Shown piece after piece: positions 13,190-24,390 of a stretch of 64,000 bases of DNA (position 1 is the first letter of the stretch; each line of letters opens with the position of its first letter). The position numbers and the translations under genes were made by a program. The DNA is from Erythrocercus mccallii (taxonomy: Eukaryota; Chordata; Aves; Passeriformes; Dicruridae): NCBI GenBank assembly GCA_013397435.1, contig VZRG01000006.1, forward strand, positions 124,001 to 188,000, given 5' to 3'. The notes beneath the pieces are model-generated. The model made no database searches. It was not told where the DNA came from and worked only from the letters and a program-made list of their open reading frames with translations.

Positions 13190-13920
13190 GATCTGGAAGA
13201 AAATCAAAAATTGCTGCTGACAAAGTTCACGGAAGACACAAGTAATGAGAATGATTAGTAATGGTGAGGATATGTTACAGAAAGAAACCAATCACAATAA
13301 TTACTTGATAAATCAGGCTGCAAGCAATTAATTTGACCTTCAATAAAATTGACTGTAAAATTACACATTTAGGAAGGAAGAATACAGAACCTGATTACAG
13401 CATGGGGAGATCTATCCACATTAGAAATGGCTTTAAAACAGGCATGCTGAGACAATTGCGATAATCAGCTGAACCTTGGCTCCAATACAATTATTTGGCC
13501 AAGAGTCTAATGAAATCTTGGTTGCGCACATAGGAGTTTATCAAAAAGGAAGTTACAAGCAGTGATCCAATTGCTTTTTTAAATACTTACATGTGGAACA
13601 AAAATCTGATAAAGCCAGATGCACCTCTGTTCCACAGAGACATGTGCAAGAAGCTACAAATGTTGGAAATTAAACCTAGAGAAACCTAGTCAATAAGTAG
13701 AGCACACACTATTAACAGCAGAGGCCATTAATCAGTAGCACAGTTTAACAAGAGCTGTAGTAGATAACTTTTGCATCACTGGAGGAATTTAAAAACTGCT
13801 GGCTACTCCTCTAGTTTCTGCTGTAAGCAATAGTTAATCAGGAGAACTAAGTTTTTTGTTTTATAGGAGCCTACAGATTATAGTGGTCTTTTCTGTCTTT
13901 ACCATGTGCAAGTCTGTAAT
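13190..13920 (+). mobile_element. Ancient CR1/L3-like LINE remnant
   Basis: A heavily mutated plus-strand LINE of about 730 bp, from mid reverse transcriptase to the 3' end. At 13223-13246 the frame reads K-F-T-E-D-T-S-N, which sits where the active-site 'F-A-D-D-T' motif lies in CR1-clade enzymes. One catalytic aspartate is replaced by glutamate. At about 13332-13383 the translation resembles the downstream 'F-N-x-x-K-x-x-x-L-H-L-G-R' stretch. The block at about 13670-13690 ('TTAAACCTAGAGAAACCTAG') and the tail near 13864-13917 match the 3' part of old amniote CR1/L3-type elements as I remember them. Stop codons and indels are scattered through it. Family assignment is from memory and needs a library search. 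Confidence 0.6.
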
Positions 13921-14137
13921 ATAGATTTATAACTTTATAACTGTCATTATGCTCCAAACCTTCAATATGATACCAGGCTTTGAGACCTCTGTGTTCTGCT
14001 GTTCAAAAAGGCAATTATTTTTGATGTTCTGTTGATGTAATGCAAACATGACTTTGACTAAGATATCTCTGTTTTTAATGGGGAAATATATCCTCCTATT
14101 GGAATACTAGAGAGTCTAATTATGGCCTTTGCTCCTC

Positions 14138-14237
14138 AATTTACACATAAATGTACTGGTGTGACATAAAATGTTCCTAATGCATCTCTTAAATTTACAC
14201 ATAAAGGTACAAGTATGACCCAAAATATATCCTAATG
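14138..14237 (+). repeat. Diverged ~53-bp tandem duplication
   Basis: Two copies beginning AATTTACACATAAA (14138 and 14193) continue with matching GTAC, TATGAC/TGTGAC, 'CAAAAT'/'TAAAAT' and TCCTAATG blocks. The copies differ at several positions, so the duplication is older than the perfect ones elsewhere in the window. Confidence 0.7.
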
Positions 14238-16680
14238 AGCCTTTGGAAGCATATACATTGATGTAGTCAGGGCTGTGAACAAGAGCAGAGGTTTTTTTAA
14301 GTATTTTACATAAAAAAGAACAGCTGGTGAAAAGTTCAGTGGTTTTGCTTTCCTTTGTCTACATCTGGGATTTTTTCTTGTTAATAATATTAATGATGTA
14401 TTAAAGTAGTGTGTCTATTCAGAACACGAACCTGTTGACAGCTAGGTAGTCATCTAGCGTAGTAATGTGTAGTGAGTGACACTACAGCTGTATTTCATCT
14501 GAGGCAGTGGTGAGTTTGGGGATAAACTAGAAGAATTGCACTGTCAGCAGCAGCACCCATTCATAAGCAGATTTTTGGCAACATTTAAAAAAAATCATCT
14601 CTGTTCTCTCAGAAAGTTTTGTCATAAGGTAGATTAGTTCCTAACTTTTGCTGCTAATTTTTGCTGATATGACTAAGAGATATTTTTACTCTGTGAGACT
14701 AAGATGCCTCTTCTGAGTGAAACAATTTATGAATGTCACACCATAAAAATAAGGGAACCTTTCAGAAAAGAAATGAGTGCTCCACATCTCAGGAGTTTGC
14801 TTTCGTAGTCCATGATGCCAGCAGTCTGCTTTCAAGGGACAAACAACTTGCATCACTCAATAACCGCCTTGTACTGGTCCTAGTTCAAACCTCAAAGAAG
14901 GCAAAAGAGGTAGTAAAAGTTGATTGCATTGTCCCTGAATGCATTGTAAATACAGACTGCTCTCATCCAGAATATCTGTCCCACAAATATCAGCCAGGAT
15001 ATATCATCTATTTAATCAAGTTTCCTTTGTTATCATTTGAAACCTGTGGCTTATTATAGAGGGTAGAGGATACTTTAGAGTGTATGACCTAGATGATTTT
15101 TAGATGATTTCTCTTACAATTGAAAAATTTGTAAGATCTTTTAACTATGAAAGGAAAAGACAGTTATCATTCTAACAGATAAATACTTGTGCAGTGTGCC
15201 AGAGGCTTCCTGAATATATGTAAATGTATGATAATTAGCCAATGTTCATGGTAAAACACTTTCAAGAGCTAGCAAGGCATTTCTTCATCTGATTAAGCAG
15301 TGAATTTGCAGTAGTAAAAGGTTAACCCAATGTGAGTCTGTCATGTGATATTCTAATAGCATCATGCTGATTTAAGTGGGTAGGCATCATTTAAAGTAGA
15401 AACTCATTTTCTCAGTCATCATTTTCTGTAATGTCTCACAAAATGAAAGACACATTCAGGGAGTAGAAAGAAATGTAAGATGTGACTTCAAGGCAGTTTT
15501 TATTTCAGACATAGCGAAATACTGAGAAAAGTCTGATCAGACACTTTCAATCTCTGTGCTGGTTGTCTGAGTGACCTTGGAATAGTCCAGGATGAAGGAT
15601 ATGTAACTAAAGGCTACTTGAGTTTGTAATTTGTAATTAAATACTATTGCTGCTGAAGAAGCTTCTGCAACTAAATGACATAGCTACATTCACTCAATCC
15701 CTTAAAACCAAAGTAAAAAACTGAAGTAATTTTGAATTCCAGATATTTACCTAAGACTGTATTTTCCCGATGTCTCAGTATCATTTGACACTGACAGTAG
15801 ATTTCTCAGGACAATATGAAAAATGATGTCTCAATGTCATCCTTTATCTGCAACTGGCATAGAAAGTGCCTTACTTATCCCTTCCAGAAAGGGAAAATTT
15901 CTGTAAAGTAGCTGTTATAGAGTATATGACTGTAGTTTGAACCATGGGCAGATGAGTAAGAGTCACACTTACATTAACCCACCTTTCTTCACATGGGTGC
16001 TACTGATCCCAGAAACCAAGATTTATATTTTCCTCCTTACTATTATCTAGTGTTACACTTATTTCATTTCTTGCTCTATTTTCTGTTTCCTTCTGCATCC
16101 CATTTCCCTGTTGCCACTATTCACCCTCCTGTTCCTGTCTGCCAGGACAAATATTGAAAATGGTCTGGGACTGTGTCTGAGAGCATCAATAAATCCTTTC
16201 AGTTTTCTCTACCAGAAGACACATTTCCCAGAGCTGTCTCCCACGAACTGCCAGGCCTGCCTTTGCTAGTGTATGTGTCCTGCTCCTTTGGAGCCTGTTC
16301 TTGCCATTTAAATTCTACCCAGATAATTCCTATTGTGAGTTATAGTTGCCTGATATTGGAAAGTCATTGTTCATATCAGCAGTGCTGACAGGGATGGGCT
16401 TAAATGTATAACTTTTTCCTTCTGGAATCAGGGTGTTAATAAAAATAAAGCATGATTTACACCTCACACTGAAGCTGGATATAAGGGAGTTGCAGTGAAA
16501 TGTTCTGTTGTTGGCTATGCTGTTAAGCTGAGCTCTGTGCATGTGTGCAATGCAGTACTGCAGTTTTAATGAGAAAGTCCCTGAAAGTTATTACCGAGAA
16601 GCAAAGTATTGCTATGCAGTTTTGTTGCCAGATCATAGAATTCATCTTTTTTCCCTTGGCCTGAGCTAAGCACACAAGAG

Positions 16681-16796
16681 AACAAGCAAAAAAAAAAAAA
16701 AAGCAAACAAAAAACAAACCCAAAAACTCCAAACAAAAAACAAACTGAAAAAACAAAACCAATCAAACAAAAGACCCCAAAACAAACAAGCAAACA
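16681..16796 (+). repeat. (CAAA)n-type A-rich low-complexity tract
   Basis: About 115 bp composed almost only of A with single C, plus a 15-base A run at 16688-16702. It is simple sequence. Long open frames on the opposite strand here are a by-product of the lack of stop codons. Confidence 0.9.
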
Positions 16797-19700
16797 GATA
16801 CTCTCAAACTGAAAAAAACTCCAGCCTTCTGGTTCCTGTAACATCTTTGAAATAGATTTTCTTATCTTGAAGGTTTGGTGCTTTCGATCTATTTCTACAC
16901 CTGTCTGATTTAGGGGTTCCATATGGATGGATCTATCCCACCTATACAGGATCTTTCCCCCCAGCCCTCCCCCAGCATGGCACATGCTGGCCAGTTGCCA
17001 GCTCTGTTAGCTGCTGCGGTCCCTGCAGTGTATGGTTTGCATCGGCAAGTCTGTGGCATGAAGAAAATTTAAGAGCAGAACAGCAGGTGACTGCTGGGGA
17101 GGTCATGGCTGTTGTCCAAATAATTTAGAGTTAACCATTTGTGTTTTGTTTCTTGAGATGCTGTCACAGTATGGAAATCAGCATCTTTTTCTGCAGTGGC
17201 AACTGATGGATGATGAGGGGGAGGCTGGCAGGAGATGCAGCTGATGAAGAGCCCAGAATGAAGAAACAAAAATATGGCAAAATTGATAGGGAAGAAAGAG
17301 TGCAGATGCTGCTGTTTTGATTGATGAAGTAAAAGCTGTTAGAGATGCTCTCATTAAAGATTGCTGAACAATCTCCAGCAAATCACATACTCAGCAACCT
17401 AGTGGGTTTAGTGTGAGTGTGGCTTGAACAGCTCCTCTAATGTAGGCCTGCAGAAAGGGAATTGCAGAGTAAATGGACAATAAATAGCCAAGACCTCTGT
17501 CAGTGTAACTGATGACTGGCATCATTCTCTGCCTCATTTCTTCACCTTGGGATAAGGGTTGGGGACTCTCAGTGGTGATGTCCCCAGCAGTGCTGAAGTT
17601 CTCTCCTAGGGACTGTCCACAGCTACTCTTGATTCCTGTCCTCCTGACTCATGGTGTGTTCTGGAGCAAGAAAAGCAATTTCAGCGTTTCAGCCTCCCCC
17701 ACACCATTATCATTACCGTGGTTTATTGGAATGTATGCAATAGTCACAGGGGTACTGTGACAAGTCATTAATTAAAATTTGACCAGAACTGTGGCAATAT
17801 GCAGTGTAGTCTAAATATTCAATTTTTCTTTGACCTTCTGACAGAAGTAGGAGGTACAAACAAGAGAAGCCATTCTCTGTGGTTAGAATCTCCTTCATGA
17901 CCTAATTCTCCCTTTTCATAAGCGCTGCAGCTGTGACCAAAAAATATAATTAAGTTCATGATAGTTTGTACCAGGAAGTATCTGCCACAAATCCTTTTCT
18001 TTTGAGGATAATTTGCCAGGGAAAAAACGATCCCTTCTGCAAAATTTGGTGGGCTCCATGTTCCCTACAATGCTTACAACACCTCTGTTTTCCAATAGTT
18101 ACCATAAAGCATCCTCAGTGTTTGCCAATGATCTCTGTTTACCCGTTCACACTTGAATCTACAGCTGTTTTGACCAATTTCCTGCCATGGAGGTCTACAA
18201 CACTACCAAATAATCCAGATTTTCCACCAGAAGGGTGCTGATTTGGATTTTTCTCCCCTGTAGAACCACCATTTCCCATGAAGTTTATGTGCATGTAGTA
18301 CTTTTGGGCCTTGGGAATGAAAGTCACATTTGTTTGAAATTGGTCAATTGGTTCAAAAATCCTCAGGAACTGACAAATGCATTGTCAAGACTGAGAAAGA
18401 GAGATGCTTTCAGGAACATAGACCATTGCTTTATTTCATGTTATCTCATGGAAGAGGCATGAGAATTTAATTCCAAAAGACAATTTTTATCAAGATTAAT
18501 GATAAACATTGATTTATGAAATTTTTAATGACATGAAAGTCTGACTAAACACCTTTTCCACCTTAGACAGTGACATCTATATTAGAGTTTTCTTATATAT
18601 CCAGCACTTCTCTGATTGATCCCAGAAGATTCCCACAAAACAGGAAAATACACTTAATACTCACAATAGAGGAAGGAATTTTTAGCAGAAACTGTCTAGT
18701 CTTTATACCTCACATAAGAGCATACTTGGGTTTTTTTCTCTCTATAAGTCACCTAAACACTTGTATCCATAAATTAGAAAATGCTGTGATATAACTAATA
18801 ATCCTTAGGGAATTCATGCACTGCTGGAGAAGATTTCCTCTCACAAGAACAATCCTTGGAATGATAAATACTTCTGTTAGTGAGATATACAAAAAACGTA
18901 AATTTTTTTTTCCATATCTGCACAATTATGGTGGCTGAGCTGCTTGGATTAGATCCATGTGGGAGTTAGCAAAAGGCCCAAATGACAACAAACGGGAAAA
19001 GATCCAAAACCATGGATCAGAGCAACTTCTTTCAAAACAAAATTCTCAGCTGAGAGAGAAGTGGTAGATAAACTATGGGTTTGATCCTGTGATGTATTTC
19101 AGTGTTAACATGCTGAGGACACTGGAGGAAATGTAGTTGACCTCTATGGCTGCTATGAAAAATGGCATTATCGTGGATTCTCTGCTTGTGCATAAATTGC
19201 TCTGTCTTGCTAATCAGACTGGTCAGAAAAGCCTCCATTACAGAAATACAGGCTTTTTCAGCTGCCTCTCTGCTGGAGGAAAGGACACTCACAACTCCTA
19301 TTTAGTTAATAAATGTACTTGCAACAACTGAAAGAGGTTTCAAAGCAAGCTTTGTTTCAGCAACTAATAACAGATCTTTGATTTGTATATATGCCTGTGT
19401 TTACATATGAGGATTCTGCTCTCACTGCTACAAGTTGTGCACACATACCTTAGCAAGCTTGTTAAAATGCATCAATTAATAGAGTTTTTATTGCACACCC
19501 CTGATTGTTGAGTCCTGCCCTACAAAGGTATCCATTGTTAGTACAACAGGACTCGGTCATTGAAACAATCGCTCATATCGTGCCAGCTTCTCTAGTGCCC
19601 AACATGTAACCTTAGTTTATAATACAAAACTGTATGGCAACTTTGGCAGCACCAACACAGTGCTGAGACCTTTGAAATGAACCCAAAAGAGATTAAGGCT

Positions 19701-22700
19701 TCTGTGTCTCTAACTGCTGCCCACTGGAGACCTGGCCAAGCAGTTTGACAGCTAAAGTGTGATAACTGACCAAGGGAACTTTTAGGTGAAAATGCCTTTA
19801 GCAGTAGACAAACCATAACTTTGCTTATCTGGAGTGCAGCTTTACTGCCTTCAAAGTCTAATCATGGGTTTAAGAACAGGTTTTTGGATCAGCAGGATGT
19901 AAAGAGTCATGTGAAGCTTGAGGGCCACAGTTATCACAACTGTGTCAGTGAAGCGAAATGCAGTTTCAGAGGGGGAGGTTCATAGTCAAGAGCTTGTGTG
20001 AGACTTGCCTGAGGCCAAAGAGGATGAGCTCCACACCTCGTTCCCCAGCACCCTGTTGCCACTCAATACCAGGGACAATCATGAGGCAGAAGGAAGTCAG
20101 GAACCTTTTGCTGTGTGAGGCTGGAGCCTGAGCTGGAGACATGCCTAGTGCCCTGATGCTCCTCCCTCTCCTCTGCTCTGTCAAGCCAAAATTCACTCAG
20201 GCACAGCTTCATCTTGTAGCCATGATGTTCTTCTGGCCCTGAAATTTACTGCTTGACTGAAACTTGTACTGTAGCCAAAAGAAATTTTAGTGCAGGGAAA
20301 AGAATATGGGCCCAAGGCTACACAGACATATTTATTATACATCCAAGATTTGTAATTGAATTGGACATTCTGGCAATGTGATAATGATCTGGTTACAATC
20401 TTTATCACTGTTTCTCAGTGTATCCAAATGTAAAAGTTATCTCCTCCCTTCACATTCCGCTGCAAATCCTGCCAAGACATGTAAGCCCCTGTGTGCCATT
20501 TCTGAGGGCTTGCTGTAGGAAGCTTCTGTGTATCTCTGCCCGGTGCCTGGGCCAAGAGTTCTCCTGGCTATTGGCCTAAAACAGACCCAGTGCATGGCAG
20601 ATTTCTCTAAGCTTGCCAGGTACCCATGTAATGTCTGGTGCAGCCTTGTAACCTATCAAGACTTGCTTGAGGCTTCTGCTGCAGATGGGGTTTTTTTCTG
20701 TGAAAAATGAAAGGACAATATTTTAACCAAATGATGTAGGTTGTCAGTGATGTTCTACGTGAAAAGAGCAAGAGTAAAAGGGAATTAAATATGGGAAACA
20801 AGTAAAATTACCTGTCATTAGTCCAAGAGGACTATGAATATAAGTGTGTTCTACAATGACTGTATTAATATTTGATAGCTTGGATTGGTTACTGTGTCTT
20901 TTCACCTAACGCCAAATCTCCATTTTTGATAGATGTAATTTGGATTGCTCTAGGTGTCTTTTCCTTTTTTTTTTCTCAAGTTTGCCTGTCTGAAGTATCT
21001 GTAAATAGGAGGGTTTCATTGCACTTTATTTTACAATTCTTATTAAAAAAAAAAAGTATTTCTTTTCCCCAACTTCCAACAGATGCAAAAAAAATTTAAA
21101 CTGATCAGAAAAAAGAACCCCTGAAAAGATCCTGTACCCATTACTTTTACTCACAAGCTCAACATTTTATAAATTTAAAATTATATTTTTCTTCCTTATC
21201 TGATAAAAGAAACTCAAACACATGGGGGAAGAGTCCAGTTATTTGAGATATATTGGAATTCTTCGCCTTTTTTATCTGCCAGAGGGAACTCAAAGTATCT
21301 GATAATCTATTTCCTGTTAGAGTGACTACTTTATGACAGTGACATCTTCATCTTTCTATATACAGGTGATCAGATTTTCCTGTTATCTGTCTCATTTTTT
21401 AATGGGAGGTTGTAGCTCTCCATGGAAAAGGGATGAGGAGGTTTCAGCTTGGGCTTCCTCGGGTCTGCTTCTGGCTCACTCCAAAGAGGGACAGGGATGT
21501 CGTCTCTGGATTCAGAAGTATTGAATAGTGCAGAGAAGACTTTAATCTGTACAGTAAACCTTGCCCAGGACTACTCCTCAGCTTTGCCTTAGATAAACCC
21601 TCCAGTGGCTACACATAAATGAACAATTAATTCCAGATGCAAGCTGGCTTTACACACTCCTCTGGTTACTGGCTTGGACCTATGCTATCTTAAACCTCTG
21701 AACATGGCTCTACTGCATGGAACAGATTAGGCCTTAGTGATTGTGATTATAATTTCATTTCACATGTCTCACTCAAGTAATTTGCCTCTGGAACTGGGAT
21801 GAGACAGATTAGTTTTGCAGGTGCGATGCAAATGTCCAAATGTCCACAAAATCAGGAATTTCAAAGACAGACTGCAGCAAAGCTTGCCATGTTTGTATAC
21901 TGCATCCACACACCTGCAAATTCTTTATTTCACAAATTTTTTATCCCTGGGATCATCCCTTGAAAATCAGTATTTGGGAAAGTCTGAGGAAAAACGATGT
22001 TTGTGTTCCAAAACCTAATTTCTGGAAATGAGGTAACGCTTTGGAAAACGGTAATAGCGCTGTGCCTCAGCTATGCATAGGATAGAACATGCAGTACATA
22101 ATTCTGTGTCTTCTTGATTGTCCTAAATGAGCCTCCAGATTTAGACAGCAAATTTAGGTGTTACAGAGTTGTATAACGCCTATGTGTGTGATAAGTTTAG
22201 GCAATTATAGACAACTGAAATGTAATAAATAGTGAATTCAGAGAGATTTTTTTGACTCCCAATATAGATGCCTATTCTCAGAAAAGAAAAATTAGTGGCA
22301 ATCTTCAGCTGCCAAATCATCATTGCCTAGTGCCAGTTAGATGCTGCAGGCTAACCTGTGCATCCTGCTGCTGCAGCAGGACACTGGTTTCCCTCTGGGA
22401 TGGGCTCATATAGCCCAACCCTGTCCAGATGTCTGACATCCTCCAGGGCATCTCCAAGGATATCCACCATCCCTCTTCATGTAACTGAGTTCTTACTCAG
22501 TGACTTCACTGACCAGATGTTCATTAGCTGTGCCGAGGGCTTAAAATCTGACTGATCTGTAAACACCTGCACTGGAGACACTTAAAAAAATTATGTGGAG
22601 TCAGTTACCACCCTTGGTTTATATTTGCTTCATGAGTATGTCAGCTGCAGTCAAAACAGCACAGCAATCTTATTTGGTCTGACAGCTGCCCAGCAGTAGT

Positions 22701-23464
22701 GAGTGATGCTGGCTGGGAGTTTGTGCTGGTGCACCATGACTGAATCATTCATCTTAATCTTTACTAAGTTGAGCAGAAGTCACAGAACATGTATGATATT
22801 TCATCAGATTTCTCTAATGCTGTGTGCAAGGGCAGTGAGCGGGTTTTTGGTTATTTTTTTTCAAGACTTGTTTTCCTGTGAGTTTTTCCTGGCACAGTTC
22901 AGGGCTGTGTCACCTCTCAGCAGGACTGATTAGTCTTGCGTGGAGCACTGCCCTGAGACAGACTTGATGCTCCAGCTCTGAATGATAACTTGAGCATGCC
23001 TTAATGGGTAGACAGCCCTACATGTCCATGCATCCAAAGACTGTATTAGCTATTACATCACACTGAGAACATATGCCATTTTGATGATCAAAATGATTTT
23101 CTATCTCGCTGTCTTTTAAAATTCAATCCTTCCTTCTGCAGGTGTGAGTGAAATATGAATTTTCAAGTGAATGTGTCTTATGCTTATATTGCTCTACAGA
23201 ACTGAAATTATCTGCCAGGTCCCCATATAGTGATATTAAGGACTAAAATGCTAACATCACTTCCAGAAGCAGAGAGTTTTTCATTGGAGATCTGACATCC
23301 TTACAGGCATGACTTTGCTCAACTTACAAAGGCTGACAGCAGCTCTGAGTTAGGAAGATTGAATCTTGCTTCTTTATTCTTTAATTAACTTATCCTCTGC
23401 TGCACTGTCTAGTTAATATTAAAGTGCTATCCTTGAGCTCCACTACTTACCCATGTCACTATGG

Positions 23465-24390
23465 TAGAATCACAGAATATCAGACTAGAAGGGGCCTCAG
23501 GGATCCTCTGGTCCAAGATATTAACCAGTGTTGGACTCAATATTGACCCCTGAGGACCCAAATGTGACAGATTGTCAATTTGAAAGAAGCTATTTACCAC
23601 CACACTCTGGGTGCATCCCATCAGCCAATTCCCCATCTGCTGAACAGACCACTAGTCCAGACCTTAACATAGGAGGAGACCTTGGGAAACCACATCAAAA
23701 GCCTTGGAGAAATCTATGTAGACAATATTTACTGCTGGTCCCCCATCAAATGAGCAAACTTCTACTTTGTCATGGAAGGTTATCAGGTTTTTTAAGAATT
23801 ACTTGCCCTTGGCAAATCCATAGTGGCTTTTCCCAATCAGGTGCTTCATTTGACTTCTGATGGCTCCCAGGAGGCTTAATTCCATAACTTTCCCAGGGAG
23901 TGAACAAGACTGATGTGCCTATCATTCCCTGGATCCTCCTTTAAGCCCCTTGTAGGTGGATTCAACATTATCTTTCTTCCAGTCTTCTGGGACTTCTCAG
24001 AGATTATGTATGGAAAGTGGCCTTGCCACAGGGTCAGACAGCTCTCTCACCACCCTCAGCAGGTACTGCCAGGGCCCATTGATTTGTAGGGCTCAGGCTC
24101 CTATAATAGTCCAGACACCAATCCTTCCTTCACTGACAGTGGGTCTGTGTTCACAGCAGCCTGGATTTCTGTTCCCAAGTCCTGGGGGCCTACAGTGCTG
24201 GAAAGTCAGAAGTGAAAGTATTTAGAACCTCTTTTTTTTCAGCACTGGGCTCAGCATTCCCTGGAGTTGTTTCAATCCCCCTGGAAGGGCTGTCTGCTCC
24301 ACCTCAGGAGTCCCTGGCTCTGGAACCCTTCAGTAGCTCCATCGTCCACTCAGCCTCAGGAATTATTACATCCACAATCTTCCCCATCAA
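23465..24390 (-). mobile_element. CR1-type LINE with internal deletion, minus strand
   Basis: Minus-strand LINE of the CR1 clade. The plus-strand left end TAGAATCACAGAAT (23465) is the reverse complement of a CR1 3' terminus. At 23689-23730 the minus-strand translation reads N-I-V-Y-I-D-F-S-K-A-F-D-V-V, a typical reverse transcriptase motif A with its catalytic aspartate. At 23518-23558 it reads G-P-Q-G-S-I-L-S-P-T-L-V-N-I, matching motif B. Upstream reverse transcriptase sequence continues toward about 24390 but decays, so the 5' edge is approximate. The active-site 'A-D-D' block and the rest of the C-terminal coding region, expected between motif B and the tail, are absent. Stops and frameshifts make it inactive. 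Plus-strand frames in this interval are antisense artefacts. Confidence 0.85.

Larger units (their letters stand above)
10494..13190. other. Noncoding stretch with A-rich tract and small tandem duplication
   Basis: No gene recognised. It contains an A-rich tract (11865-11895) and a 21-bp tandem duplication (12108-12149), listed separately. The 115-codon minus-strand frame at 11622-11969 runs through the poly-A tract and encodes a phenylalanine-rich low-complexity peptide, so it is not credible as a gene. Confidence 0.5.
13921..23464. other. Noncoding stretch, no gene recognised
   Basis: About 9.5 kb without a supportable exon or RNA gene. Contents seen: a diverged tandem duplication (14138-14237), a pyrimidine-rich stretch near 16020-16145, a CAAA-rich tract (16681-16796), and GC-richer patches near 19950-20200 and 22330-22560. 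The 139-codon minus-strand frame at 16566-16985 is open only because it crosses the CAAA-rich tract, giving a phenylalanine/cysteine-rich low-complexity peptide. The 108-codon plus frame at 14733-15059 has no recognisable domain. Confidence 0.5.

Noticed and set aside
16566..16985. 139-codon minus-strand frame, the longest in the window
   Set aside because: It is open because it runs through a CAAA-rich tract (TTTG on the coding strand), giving a low-complexity phenylalanine/cysteine peptide with no domain.
22366..22381. CTGCTGCAGCAG palindrome as a regulatory hairpin
   Set aside because: Short CTG/CAG self-complementary run, common by chance, with no gene nearby.
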